Of a DNA stretch of 64,000 nt, positions 33,022-42,928 are shown piece after piece. A program made the position numbers and the translations under genes. The first letter of the stretch is position 1. Every line of letters begins with the position of its first letter. The notes beneath the pieces were generated by a model that did no database searches, was not told the DNA's origin, and saw only the letters and a list, made by a program, of their open reading frames with translations. Origin of the DNA: CAZOOA01 sp964581355 (GTDB lineage: Bacteria; Bacillota; Dethiobacteria; DTU022; UBA8154); contig CAZOOA010000008.1 in NCBI GenBank assembly GCA_964581355.1, positions 1-64,000 on the forward strand. Direction: 5' to 3'.

Positions 33022-34356
33022 TTGAACAAAAATTTGGCTTTCGACTACCGTTTTGCGTCAGAATTTATCCGGGAACATGAACTGGAATATCTTCAACCTT
33101 ACGTGGAAAAAGCTCATGAAATGCTGCACCAGCAGATCGGGCCAGGAAGAGAATATACCGGCTGGTTGCACTGGCCCCAGCAGGAAATACCTGAACTGGA
33201 CCGGATCAAGCAAGTTGCTGAAGAAGTGAGGACAAAATCCCAGGTTTTCATTGTAGTTGGTATAGGGGGGTCCTACCTGGGTGCCCGCTCGGCCCTGGAA
33301 TTGTTGAATCATTCTTTTTACAATCAGCTTTCAATCAAAGAACGGCAGGGTCCTGAGATATTTTTTGCAGGGCAAAACCTAAGCCCGACATATTTTAAGC
33401 ATTTGCTCGATATTATCAAAGAGAAAGAGGTTATGATCAATGTAATCTCCAAGTCTGGCACAACGTTGGAACCTGCCTTAGCTTTTCGCCTGCTGCGCTC
33501 CTTTCTGGAAAAAAAATACGGCCTCGACGAGGCTCGTAAAAGGATCATTGTTACCACGGATAGCAGTAAAGGGATCTTAAAAGATATTGCCGATCAAGAA
33601 GGATACACCCGTTTTGTTGTTCCCGGAGATATCGGGGGACGCTATTCCGTCTTGACTGCTGTGGGTCTTCTGCCCATAGCAGCAGGAGGGGTGGATATTG
33701 ATCAAATGATCGCAGGTGCCAGGTCAGCGCATGATCTTTATCAGGCAAAAGAAACAGGGCAAAACCCCTGTTACCGGTATGCCGCTATCCGCAACCTGCT
33801 TTACAGGAAGGGGAAAGGGGTTGAAGTCCTGGTCAGTTATGAACCCGCATTTTATTACTTGACAGAATGGTGGAAACAGCTGTTTGGGGAAAGCGAAGGA
33901 AAAGAGCATAAAGGCATTTTACCCGTGGGAATGAACTTTACCACAGATTTACACTCACTGGGCCAGTACGTACAGGATGGAGCCCGTACCCTGTTTACTA
34001 CCACCTTGTGGGTCAATAAACCCCGGGAGCAGGTAATGATTAACTACCTGGATGACGATCCGGACCGGCTCAACTATTTATCTGGACGTTCCCTGCATGA
34101 AATCAACCAGAAAGCTTGTGAGGGAACCATGCTGGCCCATACAGAAGGGCAGGTTCCCAACCTTAAAATAACTATCCCCGAAATATCCCCTTATTATTAT
34201 GGCCAATTAACGTACTTTTTTAAAAAAGCATGCGCCATCAGCGGTTACCTGCTGGGGGTTAATCCCTTTGACCAGCCAGGAGTGGAAACATACAAAAAAA
34301 ATATGATCCAATTACTTAATCAAAAGACACAGGGTTCCCGTCCTGATCATAAATAA
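33022..34356 (+). CDS. pgi: Glucose-6-phosphate isomerase
   Basis: Interconverts glucose-6-phosphate and fructose-6-phosphate. The frame is open from an ATG at 32941, but the family N terminus (FDYRFASEFIREHELEYL) starts right after a TTG at 33022 with GGGAAAG upstream, giving 444 aa, close to the normal length of Firmicute enzymes. Signature parts are GREYTGWLHWP, VVGIGGSYLGARSALE, SKSGTTLEPALAFR, GGRYSVLTAVGLLP and NFTTDLHSLGQY. The last 41 bp overlap the 3' end of the opposing LRR gene. Confidence 0.94.
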   Translation: MNKNLAFDYRFASEFIREHELEYLQPYVEKAHEMLHQQIGPGREYTGWLHWPQQEIPELDRIKQVAEEVRTKSQVFIVVGIGGSYLGARSALELLNHSFYNQLSIKERQGPEIFFAGQNLSPTYFKHLLDIIKEKEVMINVISKSGTTLEPALAFRLLRSFLEKKYGLDEARKRIIVTTDSSKGILKDIADQEGYTRFVVPGDIGGRYSVLTAVGLLPIAAGGVDIDQMIAGARSAHDLYQAKETGQNPCYRYAAIRNLLYRKGKGVEVLVSYEPAFYYLTEWWKQLFGESEGKEHKGILPVGMNFTTDLHSLGQYVQDGARTLFTTTLWVNKPREQVMINYLDDDPDRLNYLSGRSLHEINQKACEGTMLAHTEGQVPNLKITIPEISPYYYGQLTYFFKKACAISGYLLGVNPFDQPGVETYKKNMIQLLNQKTQGSRPDHK

Positions 34357-35257
34357 CCAACCTTTCCAAGCCTTCCAGTTCATGAAGGTTCACAATATGT
34401 TCCACATCAAGGGTCAGCTTTTCAAGCTTGTTCAACTCAGCCAAAGGCGAAATATCACGGATATGGTTGTGGGCCAGGTTTAATTCCCGTAACTGGACCA
34501 GGTTTTCCAGTGGAGAGATATTGTTTGCCTGGTTATTGGTTAAATCCAGGTATGTAAGGCGTTCCAGGTTTTCCAGGGTGTCAATATCCTTGATCAGGTT
34601 ATTACTCAGGTCGAGTTTCCACAACTCTGTTAGTTCTTCCAGGGCATCAACTTCCCGGACATCATTATGGTTTAAGTACAGCTCATTTAGTTGTTCCAAA
34701 TGGGAAAGGGCCTCAATGTCAAAAATGCGATTTCGCTGCAGGTCCAGTTCCAACAATTCCGTCAGGTTTTGTAAGGCGTGAATATTGCGGATCTGGTTGT
34801 GTCCCAGATCCAGGACCAAAAGAACGCTCAAATCCTCAAGGGCTTCGATATTGCTGATCTGGTTGTGGGAAAGAAAAAGGTATTCCAGGTTGTCCAGGTT
34901 GGAAAACGCGGAAATATCGTTGATCCTGTTTTCGCGCAAATCCAGTTCCCACAGAGTTTCGAGCTCACCCAGGGGTGAAGGATCAACAATATCATTTCCT
35001 CTCAAGTTTAAACTTTCCAGGGAGGAAGCATGCTCCAATCCAGCAACATTAGAAATTCCTTCTTTACTTAAATCCAGGGAAATCATACCAGAGACATCTC
35101 CACGGGTCAGCCGCCCCTCGGGGATTCCCACCTTTTCTCGGATGATTTCCTCTAACCTTGGATCCTCAAACTCCAGCTCAAACATGTGACACCCGGGAAG
35201 AAAAGCCAATATGGCTAAAACAAACAAAATCAATGTTATCTTCTTCAGATGAACCAT
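34316..35257 (-). CDS. Leucine-rich-repeat lipoprotein (internalin-like)
   Basis: A 313-aa lipoprotein with signal peptide and lipobox LPGC (Cys about residue 23), then a short cap and about ten 22-residue leucine-rich repeats of the LxxLxLxxNxIxDIxxL type (residues about 60-300). It should sit on the outside of the membrane and bind a protein partner. The SD is AAAGGAG but about 15 nt from the ATG. The 3' end overlaps pgi by 41 bp on the other strand. Confidence 0.9.
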   Translation of the reverse strand: MVHLKKITLILFVLAILAFLPGCHMFELEFEDPRLEEIIREKVGIPEGRLTRGDVSGMISLDLSKEGISNVAGLEHASSLESLNLRGNDIVDPSPLGELETLWELDLRENRINDISAFSNLDNLEYLFLSHNQISNIEALEDLSVLLVLDLGHNQIRNIHALQNLTELLELDLQRNRIFDIEALSHLEQLNELYLNHNDVREVDALEELTELWKLDLSNNLIKDIDTLENLERLTYLDLTNNQANNISPLENLVQLRELNLAHNHIRDISPLAELNKLEKLTLDVEHIVNLHELEGLERLVIYDQDGNPVSFD

Positions 35258-35453
35258 TTTCTGGCGGGAATTCTCCTTTAATTAATTATTTTGGCTTAAT
35301 CAAAGAAGATCCCTATCTCCTTTCCTTGGAGTACGAAGCCCTAATACATATATTTACGTTTTTCGACGCTGTGCCTGGATTTCCTTCTACAAAAAAGTTC
35401 CGTGGGGAAAGTTGGAATGTTTCTTTCCACGAGGTGTGTCCACAAACATGCCA

Positions 35454-35482
35454 TTGCCTGTTCTACTGAAATGAGATACAAT
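35454..35482 (+). promoter_or_regulatory. Promoter before the AI-2E-family gene
   Basis: TTGCCT (35454-35459) and TACAAT (35477-35482) have a 17-bp spacer. The start codon is 63 bp downstream. The rest of the 35258-35545 interval shows only a bulged stem near 35400-35431 and no gene. Confidence 0.7.
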
Positions 35483-35545
35483 GAGATGCAGTTGGGTTAA
35501 TCTATGTTCCTGGAAGCATCTCCCTGTTGAAAGGATGAAGATACA

Positions 35546-36640
35546 TTGTGGGATTCAAGGTTGTTTCGGGCTGGGACAGGAATATTGCTCCTGTTTCTAA
35601 TTATCCTTGTTGGGGCGCATATTTCTTTTGTCTTTCACCCCTTGATCGTTATCTTCAATACATTGTTTTTCCCCATTTTAATTGCCGGGGTGCTATATTT
35701 TGTTACTTTTCCCTTTGTAAACTGGATGCAGGGCCGGAAGGTCCCACGGGTCATATCCATCTTGATTATTTATCTGCTTATGGTAGGAGTAATTGTTTTG
35801 TTTGTCTTCCTGCTTGGGCCCATCCTGCAAAGGGAAGTAACCAAGTTGATGGATGAAGCGCCGGGCATCATTGAGGAAATTCAGGTCCTGCTGCTGGCCC
35901 TGGAGGAGATTGAAATCCTGCCGCAAATCTGGGCGCAGGAATCTATCAACCTGGAAAACCTGGCTACATGGTTCTCCAACCTGGTTCGCCAGTCTTTTTC
36001 TTTGATCGTTGCCAACATTACGCAGTTTCTGGATGCCGTAACGAATGTATTAATGATCATGTTTTTGATCCCCTTTATCTTGTTTTACATGCTTAGGGAC
36101 GGTCATTTGCTGCCGGGGATCTTGACCCGCTACATTCCGGAAAAACACGTGGACAATGTTAAAAACACTCTGTCGGATATGTATGAAGCAATCAGTTCCT
36201 ATATACAGGGAATATTTATTGTCTGTATATTTGTAGGAGTCCTGGTCTATATCGGATTTTTGATTATCGGGTTGGACTATTCCTTGGTCCTGGCGCTTTT
36301 TGCCATGGTAACCAACGTGATCCCGTTTTTAGGCCCATTTATCGGGGCAATTCCCGCGGTCATTGTTGGGGCCCTGCATTCCCCGTTAATGATCTTCAAA
36401 GTCATTGTAGTCGTGATTGTTGTCCAGCAACTTGAGAGTCTGGTCATCTCACCGCAGGTAATGGGCCGAAAGCTGGCTATCAGCCCTTTAACCATTATTC
36501 TTTTAATTATGGTTGCAGGTAGGCTGGGAGGCCTGCTGGGAATGATTTTGGCTGTCCCTACTTATAAAATTGCCAAGACCATTGTCCTGCACGTTTATCT
36601 TTTCGTTAAGTCCAACAAAAATGAACTGAAGCGTTCATAA
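35546..36640 (+). CDS. AI-2E-family membrane transporter
   Basis: A 364-aa polytopic protein of the PerM/YdiK (AI-2 exporter) family, starting at TTG (35546). About eight hydrophobic segments are seen. The family pattern includes IPFILFYMLRDG, a central Ile/Gly-rich pair of helices (YIQGIFIVCIFVGVLVYIG) and GPFIGAIPAVIVG. Members export AI-2 or move Na+/H+, and the function here is not known. It ends 4 bp before the stop of the opposing ATPase gene. Confidence 0.88.
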   Translation: MWDSRLFRAGTGILLLFLIILVGAHISFVFHPLIVIFNTLFFPILIAGVLYFVTFPFVNWMQGRKVPRVISILIIYLLMVGVIVLFVFLLGPILQREVTKLMDEAPGIIEEIQVLLLALEEIEILPQIWAQESINLENLATWFSNLVRQSFSLIVANITQFLDAVTNVLMIMFLIPFILFYMLRDGHLLPGILTRYIPEKHVDNVKNTLSDMYEAISSYIQGIFIVCIFVGVLVYIGFLIIGLDYSLVLALFAMVTNVIPFLGPFIGAIPAVIVGALHSPLMIFKVIVVVIVVQQLESLVISPQVMGRKLAISPLTIILLIMVAGRLGGLLGMILAVPTYKIAKTIVLHVYLFVKSNKNELKRS

Positions 36641-36644
36641 TAAG

Positions 36645-38381
36645 CTACTTTATTTTATTTATGCGCAGTGTTCTTAAGCGGTTTATGGCGGCAGCAGCTT
36701 CCTGGGGGCGGGGGTAAGCGTATTCCCCCGGGTGCTGGCCAAAAAAGGGTGAAATTACCTCCAATCCCTTTACTCCTAAATCTTTATAACCCTGCTCTAA
36801 AGCCTCCCGGAGACTTTTGTTTCCATCCATGTATCCCTGCTTGAGCAAATAATAAATCAGGTCGCCGATAGCCCGGGCCTGCCCGGGGTCTACCAGTTGT
36901 TCCAGGTACGAAAGGTCGATATTTTCACGGCCAAACTGAATATTTCCTGCTCCCCGGGCGCCGATTTTGTTTTTTTTCCCTTTTTGTGGATTAAAGCTTT
37001 TTGGATCAGGCACCCTCATCCTGATTTCACCGAAAGATATAGTTCCTTCTTCAGTGCGCCCTGTTTTGTATTGCCGGGCAATCTTTTTTGCTTGCTCCGT
37101 TACCTCTTCCGGATGAAAATCGCTCATCATGATTACTGTATCGGCCACGTCAAAGTAATCCCCGGATCCTCCAATTACCAGTAAAGTTGAAACACTCAGA
37201 TCCTGGTATAGGGAAGATACCTTGTCAATAAAAGGAGTGATTGGCTCTCTTTCTTTTGCTACCAGGGACTGCATGCGGGCATCCCGGATCATAAAATTTG
37301 TAGCAGAAGTATCTTCATCCATCAGCAGAAGATGTGTGCCAACCTCCAGGGCCTCCATAATATTAGCCGCCTGGGAAGTGGAACCGCTGGCGTCATCACT
37401 GGCAAAATCCCGGGTGTCTCGACCGCCTGGCAGTTCCCCGATAAAGGGGCTGATATCGACCCTGGCCACTCTACGTCCATCTTCCGAGCGAATTTTAACT
37501 GCATCATCCCGGGTTACGACAAGTTCCCGGCCATCTCCCGGGATATGATTGAATATACCCCTTTCCACAGCCTGCAGCAGGGTTGATTTACCATGATAAC
37601 CGCCCCCCACGATCAAAGTAACCCCTTCGGGGATTCCCATTCCAGTAATTTGACCCCCAAACGGATTCTCCAGACTGACCCGGAGACTTTCAGGGGCCTG
37701 GAAGGGCAGAGCTTCGCCACTTTTCATGGGGCGATCACTGATTCCGCTTTCGCGGGGTAAAATGGATTGATTGGCTAAAAAAGCAACAAGATTATGCTGA
37801 GTAAGCTGTTCCCGTAGATTTTCCTGAACATAATTTGTTTCAACATTTTTTCGGGCTTTTCCCTGGTCGATGTGTTTCCAGAATAGAGAGGCATTGACCA
37901 GGGCAGGGACATCTTCACAGAGCATCGTCTCCGCTTGCCTGCCCAGGATGGTCCTTCCGCGGGCCGGCAGCCCCATGCTAAACCGCGCCTCTACGAATTC
38001 CTGGCAGACAATAATGGAACTGCGTTCCAAAATTTCCTGTTTACCGGAATCGATATAAATCTGCCCGCTGGGGCCGGTAGAACCTTTCGCTTTCCTGTTT
38101 TTATCCTGTGCCTGGATGGCCTGGTTAAAACAACGGGCCAAATAATCCTGAATAGCAATACGGTTTTCACAAACTTCATAGAGGTCACTGGGAAATTGCG
38201 CTTTTGCCATCGGCACCCTGGCCCTCAAGCGGGAGGGGGAGGCGTAAGGGTCTCCCTGGATATGATCAATGATTAACTGGAAACCAGGGAATTGGTAGCT
38301 GCCTTTAAGATCCTGGTACGCCTTGTAACCTCTACCGTCGATGCGGGACAATATTTTTTTTAATTGATTGATGTCAGCCAC
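36645..38381 (-). CDS. Predicted ATPase of the ABC class
   Basis: A large soluble P-loop ATPase family found in many Firmicutes, function unknown. The frame reaches 38390 (TTG), but AGGAG abuts it; the GTG at 38381 is 9 nt away and gives 578 aa. A P-loop is visible in GGGYHGKSTLL (about residue 270-280), ASGSTSQAANIMEA acts as an ABC-like signature, and LLMDEDTSATNFMIRD is the Walker B with acidic residues. The N-terminal 200 residues are unique to the family. It stands alone on the minus strand. Confidence 0.9.
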   Translation of the reverse strand: MADINQLKKILSRIDGRGYKAYQDLKGSYQFPGFQLIIDHIQGDPYASPSRLRARVPMAKAQFPSDLYEVCENRIAIQDYLARCFNQAIQAQDKNRKAKGSTGPSGQIYIDSGKQEILERSSIIVCQEFVEARFSMGLPARGRTILGRQAETMLCEDVPALVNASLFWKHIDQGKARKNVETNYVQENLREQLTQHNLVAFLANQSILPRESGISDRPMKSGEALPFQAPESLRVSLENPFGGQITGMGIPEGVTLIVGGGYHGKSTLLQAVERGIFNHIPGDGRELVVTRDDAVKIRSEDGRRVARVDISPFIGELPGGRDTRDFASDDASGSTSQAANIMEALEVGTHLLLMDEDTSATNFMIRDARMQSLVAKEREPITPFIDKVSSLYQDLSVSTLLVIGGSGDYFDVADTVIMMSDFHPEEVTEQAKKIARQYKTGRTEEGTISFGEIRMRVPDPKSFNPQKGKKNKIGARGAGNIQFGRENIDLSYLEQLVDPGQARAIGDLIYYLLKQGYMDGNKSLREALEQGYKDLGVKGLEVISPFFGQHPGEYAYPRPQEAAAAINRLRTLRINKIK

Positions 38382-38623
38382 GATTAACAACTCCTGTCCA
38401 AATAGTTATGTTATTAAAGCAGTGAAAACAAAAACTAAACCGGAGCGTGAAAAATTGATTTAGTCACCGGTGAAAAGCCCAGGTTCGCCAGTTTCAGTTT
38501 TTGTTTGCAGTAGGGTTAACTTACCATATATGTTATCTTGACTCAACCGGAGTAGCAGGGAATTGGAAGATCAGCTTCGGAAGTTTCATGTATTGCCATT
38601 TCACCCAAACTGCTTCGAGTTAA

Positions 38624-38650
38624 ATGATCATACTTCAATGATCATATCAG
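38624..38650. repeat. Short direct repeat of a TGATCA-containing decamer
   Basis: AATGATCATA occurs twice, separated by CTTC, and each copy holds the palindrome TGATCA. It lies in the 38.38-38.68 kb interval, which otherwise contains no gene. It could be a paired protein-binding site, or chance. Confidence 0.35.
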
Positions 38651-38682
38651 AGCAATTCCCAAGAGCAACTTCCAGGTAACGG

Positions 38683-38707
38683 AAAAAGCCACGGTTGCCC
38701 GTGGCTT
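38683..38707 (-). terminator. Terminator of tRNA-Trp
   Basis: On the minus strand a 9-bp stem (AAGCCACGG/CCGTGGCTT) with a 4-nt loop is followed by TTTTT. It lies 12 bp after the tRNA 3' end. Confidence 0.9.
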
Positions 38708-38718
38708 CGGCTTTTGTG

Positions 38719-38794
38719 TGGCAGGGGAGACAGGACTTGAACCCGCAGCCCCCGGTTTTGGAGACCGGTGCTCTGCCAGTTGAGCTACTCCCCT
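38719..38794 (-). tRNA. tRNA-Trp (anticodon CCA)
   Basis: On the minus strand the acceptor AGGGGAG pairs with CTCCCCT, the anticodon arm is CCGGTCTCCAAAACCGG with anticodon CCA, the D- and T-arms are normal and the CCA end is encoded. It is a single-gene unit with its own promoter and terminator. Confidence 0.97.
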
Positions 38795-38805
38795 ATGCGT
38801 AATTA

Positions 38806-38834
38806 ATTTTAACGCATGCACATTTTTTTGTCAA
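38806..38834 (-). promoter_or_regulatory. Promoter of tRNA-Trp
   Basis: On the minus strand TTGACA (38834-38829) and TAAAAT (38811-38806) are 17 bp apart, 11 bp before the tRNA 5' end. Confidence 0.85.
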
Positions 38835-38999
38835 GCAAGCTGAACCGTTAACATTTCTACTTAAATGGATTTCCGGCAGAGCCTGGAGTGCTGATCTAAA
38901 GCTTTACTGATTAGTGAGAAGAGGGTCCTGGAACAATATGTAAGAGCATTTTCGGGGCCTTATTTTTCAGGCCAGAAGGCAGGTTTTAGGTTTAAAATG

Positions 39000-39028
39000 T
39001 TGAAAGTTTTTTTCATTTCGTTTATAGT
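39000..39028 (+). promoter_or_regulatory. Promoter of the hybrid histidine kinase gene
   Basis: TTGAAA (39000-39005) and TATAGT (39023-39028) have a 17-bp spacer, about 60 bp before the start. Confidence 0.7.
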
Positions 39029-39087
39029 GATGGCTAAGGAGGAAAAAGCAGGTAAAATACTGCGTAACAACGGGAGGCGTGTCGTTT

Positions 39088-42000
39088 ATGTCCGAAGACC
39101 TGGAAAAGTATCGTGCCCTTTATGAAACCATGCCCCAGGGAGTAATTTTCCTTTCTGATGATGGTCAAATCATTTCTGCCAATCCAGCCGCTGAGCAGAT
39201 GCTGGGGATAAGACTGAAGCAGATGAGGGGTCGCACTACAGTTGATCCTCTCTGGAGTTTTTTACGTGAAGATGGTTCAAAATTTGACGGCACTGAGCAC
39301 CCGGCCATGATCGCTCTGAGAACAGGACAGGTGGTCCGCGATGTAATCATGGGTGTTTATAATCCCCGTGACAATCTTTACAGTTGGATAATCGTCAATG
39401 CCATCCCTCTATTTCGGCCTGGTGAGGGTAAACCACACCAGGCATATACCACTTTTGAAGACATAACGGAACATAAACGCATGGAAGCGCAGCTTAAGGA
39501 AAGCTCTCAGCAAATGGAACGGGAACGGGATATTTTGCAAGACATCTTTGAAGGGATCCCGGTAGCTGTTTTGCTCATTGATGAGAATACAAAAGCAGTC
39601 CGGGTCAATACCGTAGCAACAGAAATGATTCGGAAAGAGGCAGTGGAGATACTGAATCGTCAGCCGGGAGACGGCCTGTGTTGTGTCCACGCCTTGAGCA
39701 CTCCTGAAGGCTGTGGGCATGCCCCGGCCTGCCGGCAGTGCTCCATCCGCGGTACATTCGAGCAGGTTTTAGAGACGGGAGAACCGGTTCGAGAAGTAGA
39801 GTTGGAACAGAGCCTTTCTTTTGAGGGTGTGGAATGCCGGTTCTGGTTCTCTATCAATGCTACCAGGCTGCTCCTTGAAGGAGAAAATCATGTCCTTTTA
39901 ACCATTACCGATATTACGGAACGAAAACGCACGGAAAACGAAATGGTCAGAAATAAAGAAAAACTGGAAGAAACCACCCAGCGCCTGGAGTTTATTTTAC
40001 ACGCCACCAGGACAGGGATAGATATTATTGACGAAGAATATAATCTGCATTATGTCGATCCCCTCTGGCAGAATGTTTACGGGGATCCTACAGGACGCAA
40101 ATGCTATGAGTATTTCAAAGACTGCAGCGTCCCCTGCGCAAAATGTTCAATCGCCCAGGCCCTGGAAACCAAGCAGGTCATCGTCTCGGAGCAGGTTCTG
40201 CCTAAAGAAAATGAACGGATTGTGGAAGTGCACACTGTTCCTTTTCAAGATAAACGGGGACAATGGCTTGCAGCCGAGTTCAAAGTTGATATAACCGAAC
40301 GCAAAAAAATGGAAGAAGAGCTGTGGAAAAGCCGGGAACAGTTTATGCTGGCAGTAAACGGATCTCAAGACGGGATCTGGGACTGGGATCTGCGAGATAA
40401 CAGCCTTTATCTTTCTCCCAAGTGGAAAGAAATGATCGGTTATGCCGACGATGAGCTGCCCAGCTCCTTTCAAACCTTTGAAAACCTGCTCCATCCAGAA
40501 GATGAGCCGGGGGTTATGGATTTCATCAACCGGTATTTAAAAGGGGAATATTCCACTTTTAACATTGAATTTCGTTTTCGCCACAAAGACGGCTCCTACC
40601 GCTGGATCCTGGGCCGGGGAGAAGCCCTGCGGGATGAAGAGGGGATTCCTTACAGGATGGCAGGGTCTCATACAGATATTACCGAGCGTAAGCAGGCGGA
40701 AAAAAAGCTGCAGGAAGCCAACCAGCAGTTGGCTGAAGCCAAAGAAAAAGCAGAGGCAGCCAATCAGGCCAAAAGTGAGTTCCTGGCCAATATGAGCCAC
40801 GAGATCCGCACCCCAATGAATGTAATTATCGGTATGTCCGAACTGCTTGTTCAAACGGAACTGGATGGAGAACAAAAAGAATTTGCCGGGATGATTAAAG
40901 ATTCGGCAGATTCACTATTGACGATAATTAACGACATCCTTGACTTTTCCAAAATTGAAGCCGGGCGCCTGGAGCTGGAAAATACTCCTTACAACCTGCT
41001 CACTCTTGTTGAAAAAACGATTTCACCTTTGACCATGCGCGCCCAAGCCAAAAATCTGGAGCTACTTTTATCTGTTGCAGATAATGTGCCTCCTTTGCTC
41101 CTGGGCGACCCCAACCGCTTAAGACAGGTCCTGATCAATTTAATCGGGAATGCGATAAAATTTACTGAGGTTGGAAAAGTAGTGCTGCAAATCGAAAAAG
41201 ATTCAGACCAGTATCTGCGTTTTTCCGTTAAAGATACCGGCATTGGGATTTCTGCAGCAAAACAGGAGATACTGTTCCAGAGCTTTAGCCAGGTGGACAG
41301 TTCCAGCACCAGGCAGCACGGGGGTACCGGGCTGGGACTGGCGATTTCCAAGAAAATCGTGGAACTGATGGGAGGAAATATCGGTGTTGCCAGCACAGAA
41401 GGGGAGGGAAGCATCTTTTACTTCGCCATCCCCCTGGAAGAGCCGGAAGGAGAAGTTATTCTGGATGACGACAGCAAAGCTCCGACCTTAACCGAGCTGG
41501 AAGGTTTGAAAGTGCTGGTTATTGATGACAACAAGGCGAACCGCTTGATTATGAAGGAAGTGCTGGAGAGGTGGGGCCTACAGGTAAATACAGCTCCCAG
41601 CGGAAAAGAGGGGCTGGAAATGCTGCAAGATGCCGTACTCCAGGAACATTCTTATGACCTGGTTCTCCTGGACCAGCAAATGCCTGACATGGATGGTTTT
41701 CAGGTAGCAGAAAAAATTCGCCAAAAGAAAGGATTGCAAAACGTACTCATGATGATGGTGTCTTCTGTAGATATGCAGCATGGCGCGGAGCGCTCTCATC
41801 AAACAGGCCTAGCAGGATATATGGTCAAACCAATCAAACAATCGGATCTGTTAAACAAAATCTACCAGATCCTTTCCCAGTCCAAGTATTGGAGTACTCA
41901 TCCTGCTGATCAATATTCTGATACAAATGATATGGCTGTGAAACAGGTTCAGCGAATACTTTTGGTGGAAGACAAAGCTATGAACCGGAAACTGGCTACT

Positions 42001-42729
42001 GTTCTTTTGGAAAGAAATGGTTTTTCTGTCACCCCAGCTCATAACGGAAAGCATGCCCTGGACTTATTACATTCTGGCACATTTGACCTGATCTTGATGG
42101 ATGTCCAGATGCCGGAAATGGATGGTTTAGAGGCAACAAAACGGATTCGAGCAGAGGAAGAAAAAACAGGCGGACATATACCGATTATTGCCATGACAGC
42201 TCATGCCATGGAAGGGGACCGGGAGAAGTGCCTGGAAGCAGGGATGGACGGATATATGTCCAAGCCTATTGATGCCAATGAACTATACTTGGCTATAGAG
42301 GATGTGCTGAACAAAACCCGGGAGGCCGCTACTTTTAACCAGCAACAGGTAAATGGACCGCATTCTTCCAGCACTCAAGAAGAAACCGTGCAGGAATTGA
42401 CTGCTGCTTTAAAAAACCTGGGCGGCGACAAAGATCTACTGGTTGAAATGGTAGGACTGCTTTTGAATGATGCTTATAAAGATCTCAAGCAGCTCAGGGA
42501 ATTGCTGGCAGAACGGGACAGGGACAGTGCGACGGTGGTTGCCCACGGTATCAAAGGGCAGCTGGGCAACCTGGGCCTGGAAAATGGCTTTAAAACAGCC
42601 CAAGAGCTGGAAACATCTATCCGGGAAAACCGCTTCCTGGAAGCATCCCGCTTCCTGGAAGCGCTGGAAGAGAAACTGAATAACCTGGAACACTTATTAT
42701 CCCGGCAAAACTGGCAAGATTTACTCTAA
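39088..42729 (+). CDS. Hybrid sensor histidine kinase: multiple PAS, HisKA, HATPase, two receivers, Hpt
   Basis: A 1213-aa cytoplasmic phosphorelay protein. The ATG at 39088 has GGGAGG 11 nt upstream; the in-frame GTG at 39079 is too close. In order: about four PAS domains (1-540), a short coiled coil, HisKA with H571 (NMSHEIRTPMN), HATPase (LIGNAIKFTE, DTGIGI, GGTGLGLAI), receiver 1 with D862, receiver 2 with D1005, and an Hpt domain with H1153 (AHGIKGQLGNLG). PAS2 and PAS3 carry clustered Cys (GLCCVH ... CGHAPACRQC; GRKCYEYFKDCSVPCAKC), which could bind a metal or sense redox. No membrane segment and no dedicated regulator are nearby, so the output is unknown. Confidence 0.93.
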   Translation: MSEDLEKYRALYETMPQGVIFLSDDGQIISANPAAEQMLGIRLKQMRGRTTVDPLWSFLREDGSKFDGTEHPAMIALRTGQVVRDVIMGVYNPRDNLYSWIIVNAIPLFRPGEGKPHQAYTTFEDITEHKRMEAQLKESSQQMERERDILQDIFEGIPVAVLLIDENTKAVRVNTVATEMIRKEAVEILNRQPGDGLCCVHALSTPEGCGHAPACRQCSIRGTFEQVLETGEPVREVELEQSLSFEGVECRFWFSINATRLLLEGENHVLLTITDITERKRTENEMVRNKEKLEETTQRLEFILHATRTGIDIIDEEYNLHYVDPLWQNVYGDPTGRKCYEYFKDCSVPCAKCSIAQALETKQVIVSEQVLPKENERIVEVHTVPFQDKRGQWLAAEFKVDITERKKMEEELWKSREQFMLAVNGSQDGIWDWDLRDNSLYLSPKWKEMIGYADDELPSSFQTFENLLHPEDEPGVMDFINRYLKGEYSTFNIEFRFRHKDGSYRWILGRGEALRDEEGIPYRMAGSHTDITERKQAEKKLQEANQQLAEAKEKAEAANQAKSEFLANMSHEIRTPMNVIIGMSELLVQTELDGEQKEFAGMIKDSADSLLTIINDILDFSKIEAGRLELENTPYNLLTLVEKTISPLTMRAQAKNLELLLSVADNVPPLLLGDPNRLRQVLINLIGNAIKFTEVGKVVLQIEKDSDQYLRFSVKDTGIGISAAKQEILFQSFSQVDSSSTRQHGGTGLGLAISKKIVELMGGNIGVASTEGEGSIFYFAIPLEEPEGEVILDDDSKAPTLTELEGLKVLVIDDNKANRLIMKEVLERWGLQVNTAPSGKEGLEMLQDAVLQEHSYDLVLLDQQMPDMDGFQVAEKIRQKKGLQNVLMMMVSSVDMQHGAERSHQTGLAGYMVKPIKQSDLLNKIYQILSQSKYWSTHPADQYSDTNDMAVKQVQRILLVEDKAMNRKLATVLLERNGFSVTPAHNGKHALDLLHSGTFDLILMDVQMPEMDGLEATKRIRAEEEKTGGHIPIIAMTAHAMEGDREKCLEAGMDGYMSKPIDANELYLAIEDVLNKTREAATFNQQQVNGPHSSSTQEETVQELTAALKNLGGDKDLLVEMVGLLLNDAYKDLKQLRELLAERDRDSATVVAHGIKGQLGNLGLENGFKTAQELETSIRENRFLEASRFLEALEEKLNNLEHLLSRQNWQDLL

Positions 42730-42928
42730 GCTAAAACTTCAGTAATTTCAGTAATATCCCATAGTTTGCCACTTCTTTTATCAGGTTATTTATTACCACC
42801 AGCTTCCTCTAAAGCGTCAACGGATGCCCTGTTTTGCTATTTTCCCCATAATAGGCAGTTCTGCCTTGCATTGCGTTCCCCTTTATAATAAAATAAGGTA
42901 GAATCTGTTCACTTCCAGGAGGCTAAAT

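Noticed and set aside
34785..35189. 134-residue plus-strand open frame opposite the LRR lipoprotein
   Set aside because: Its repeated Arg/Ser composition is only the antisense of leucine-rich repeats. It has no start signal.
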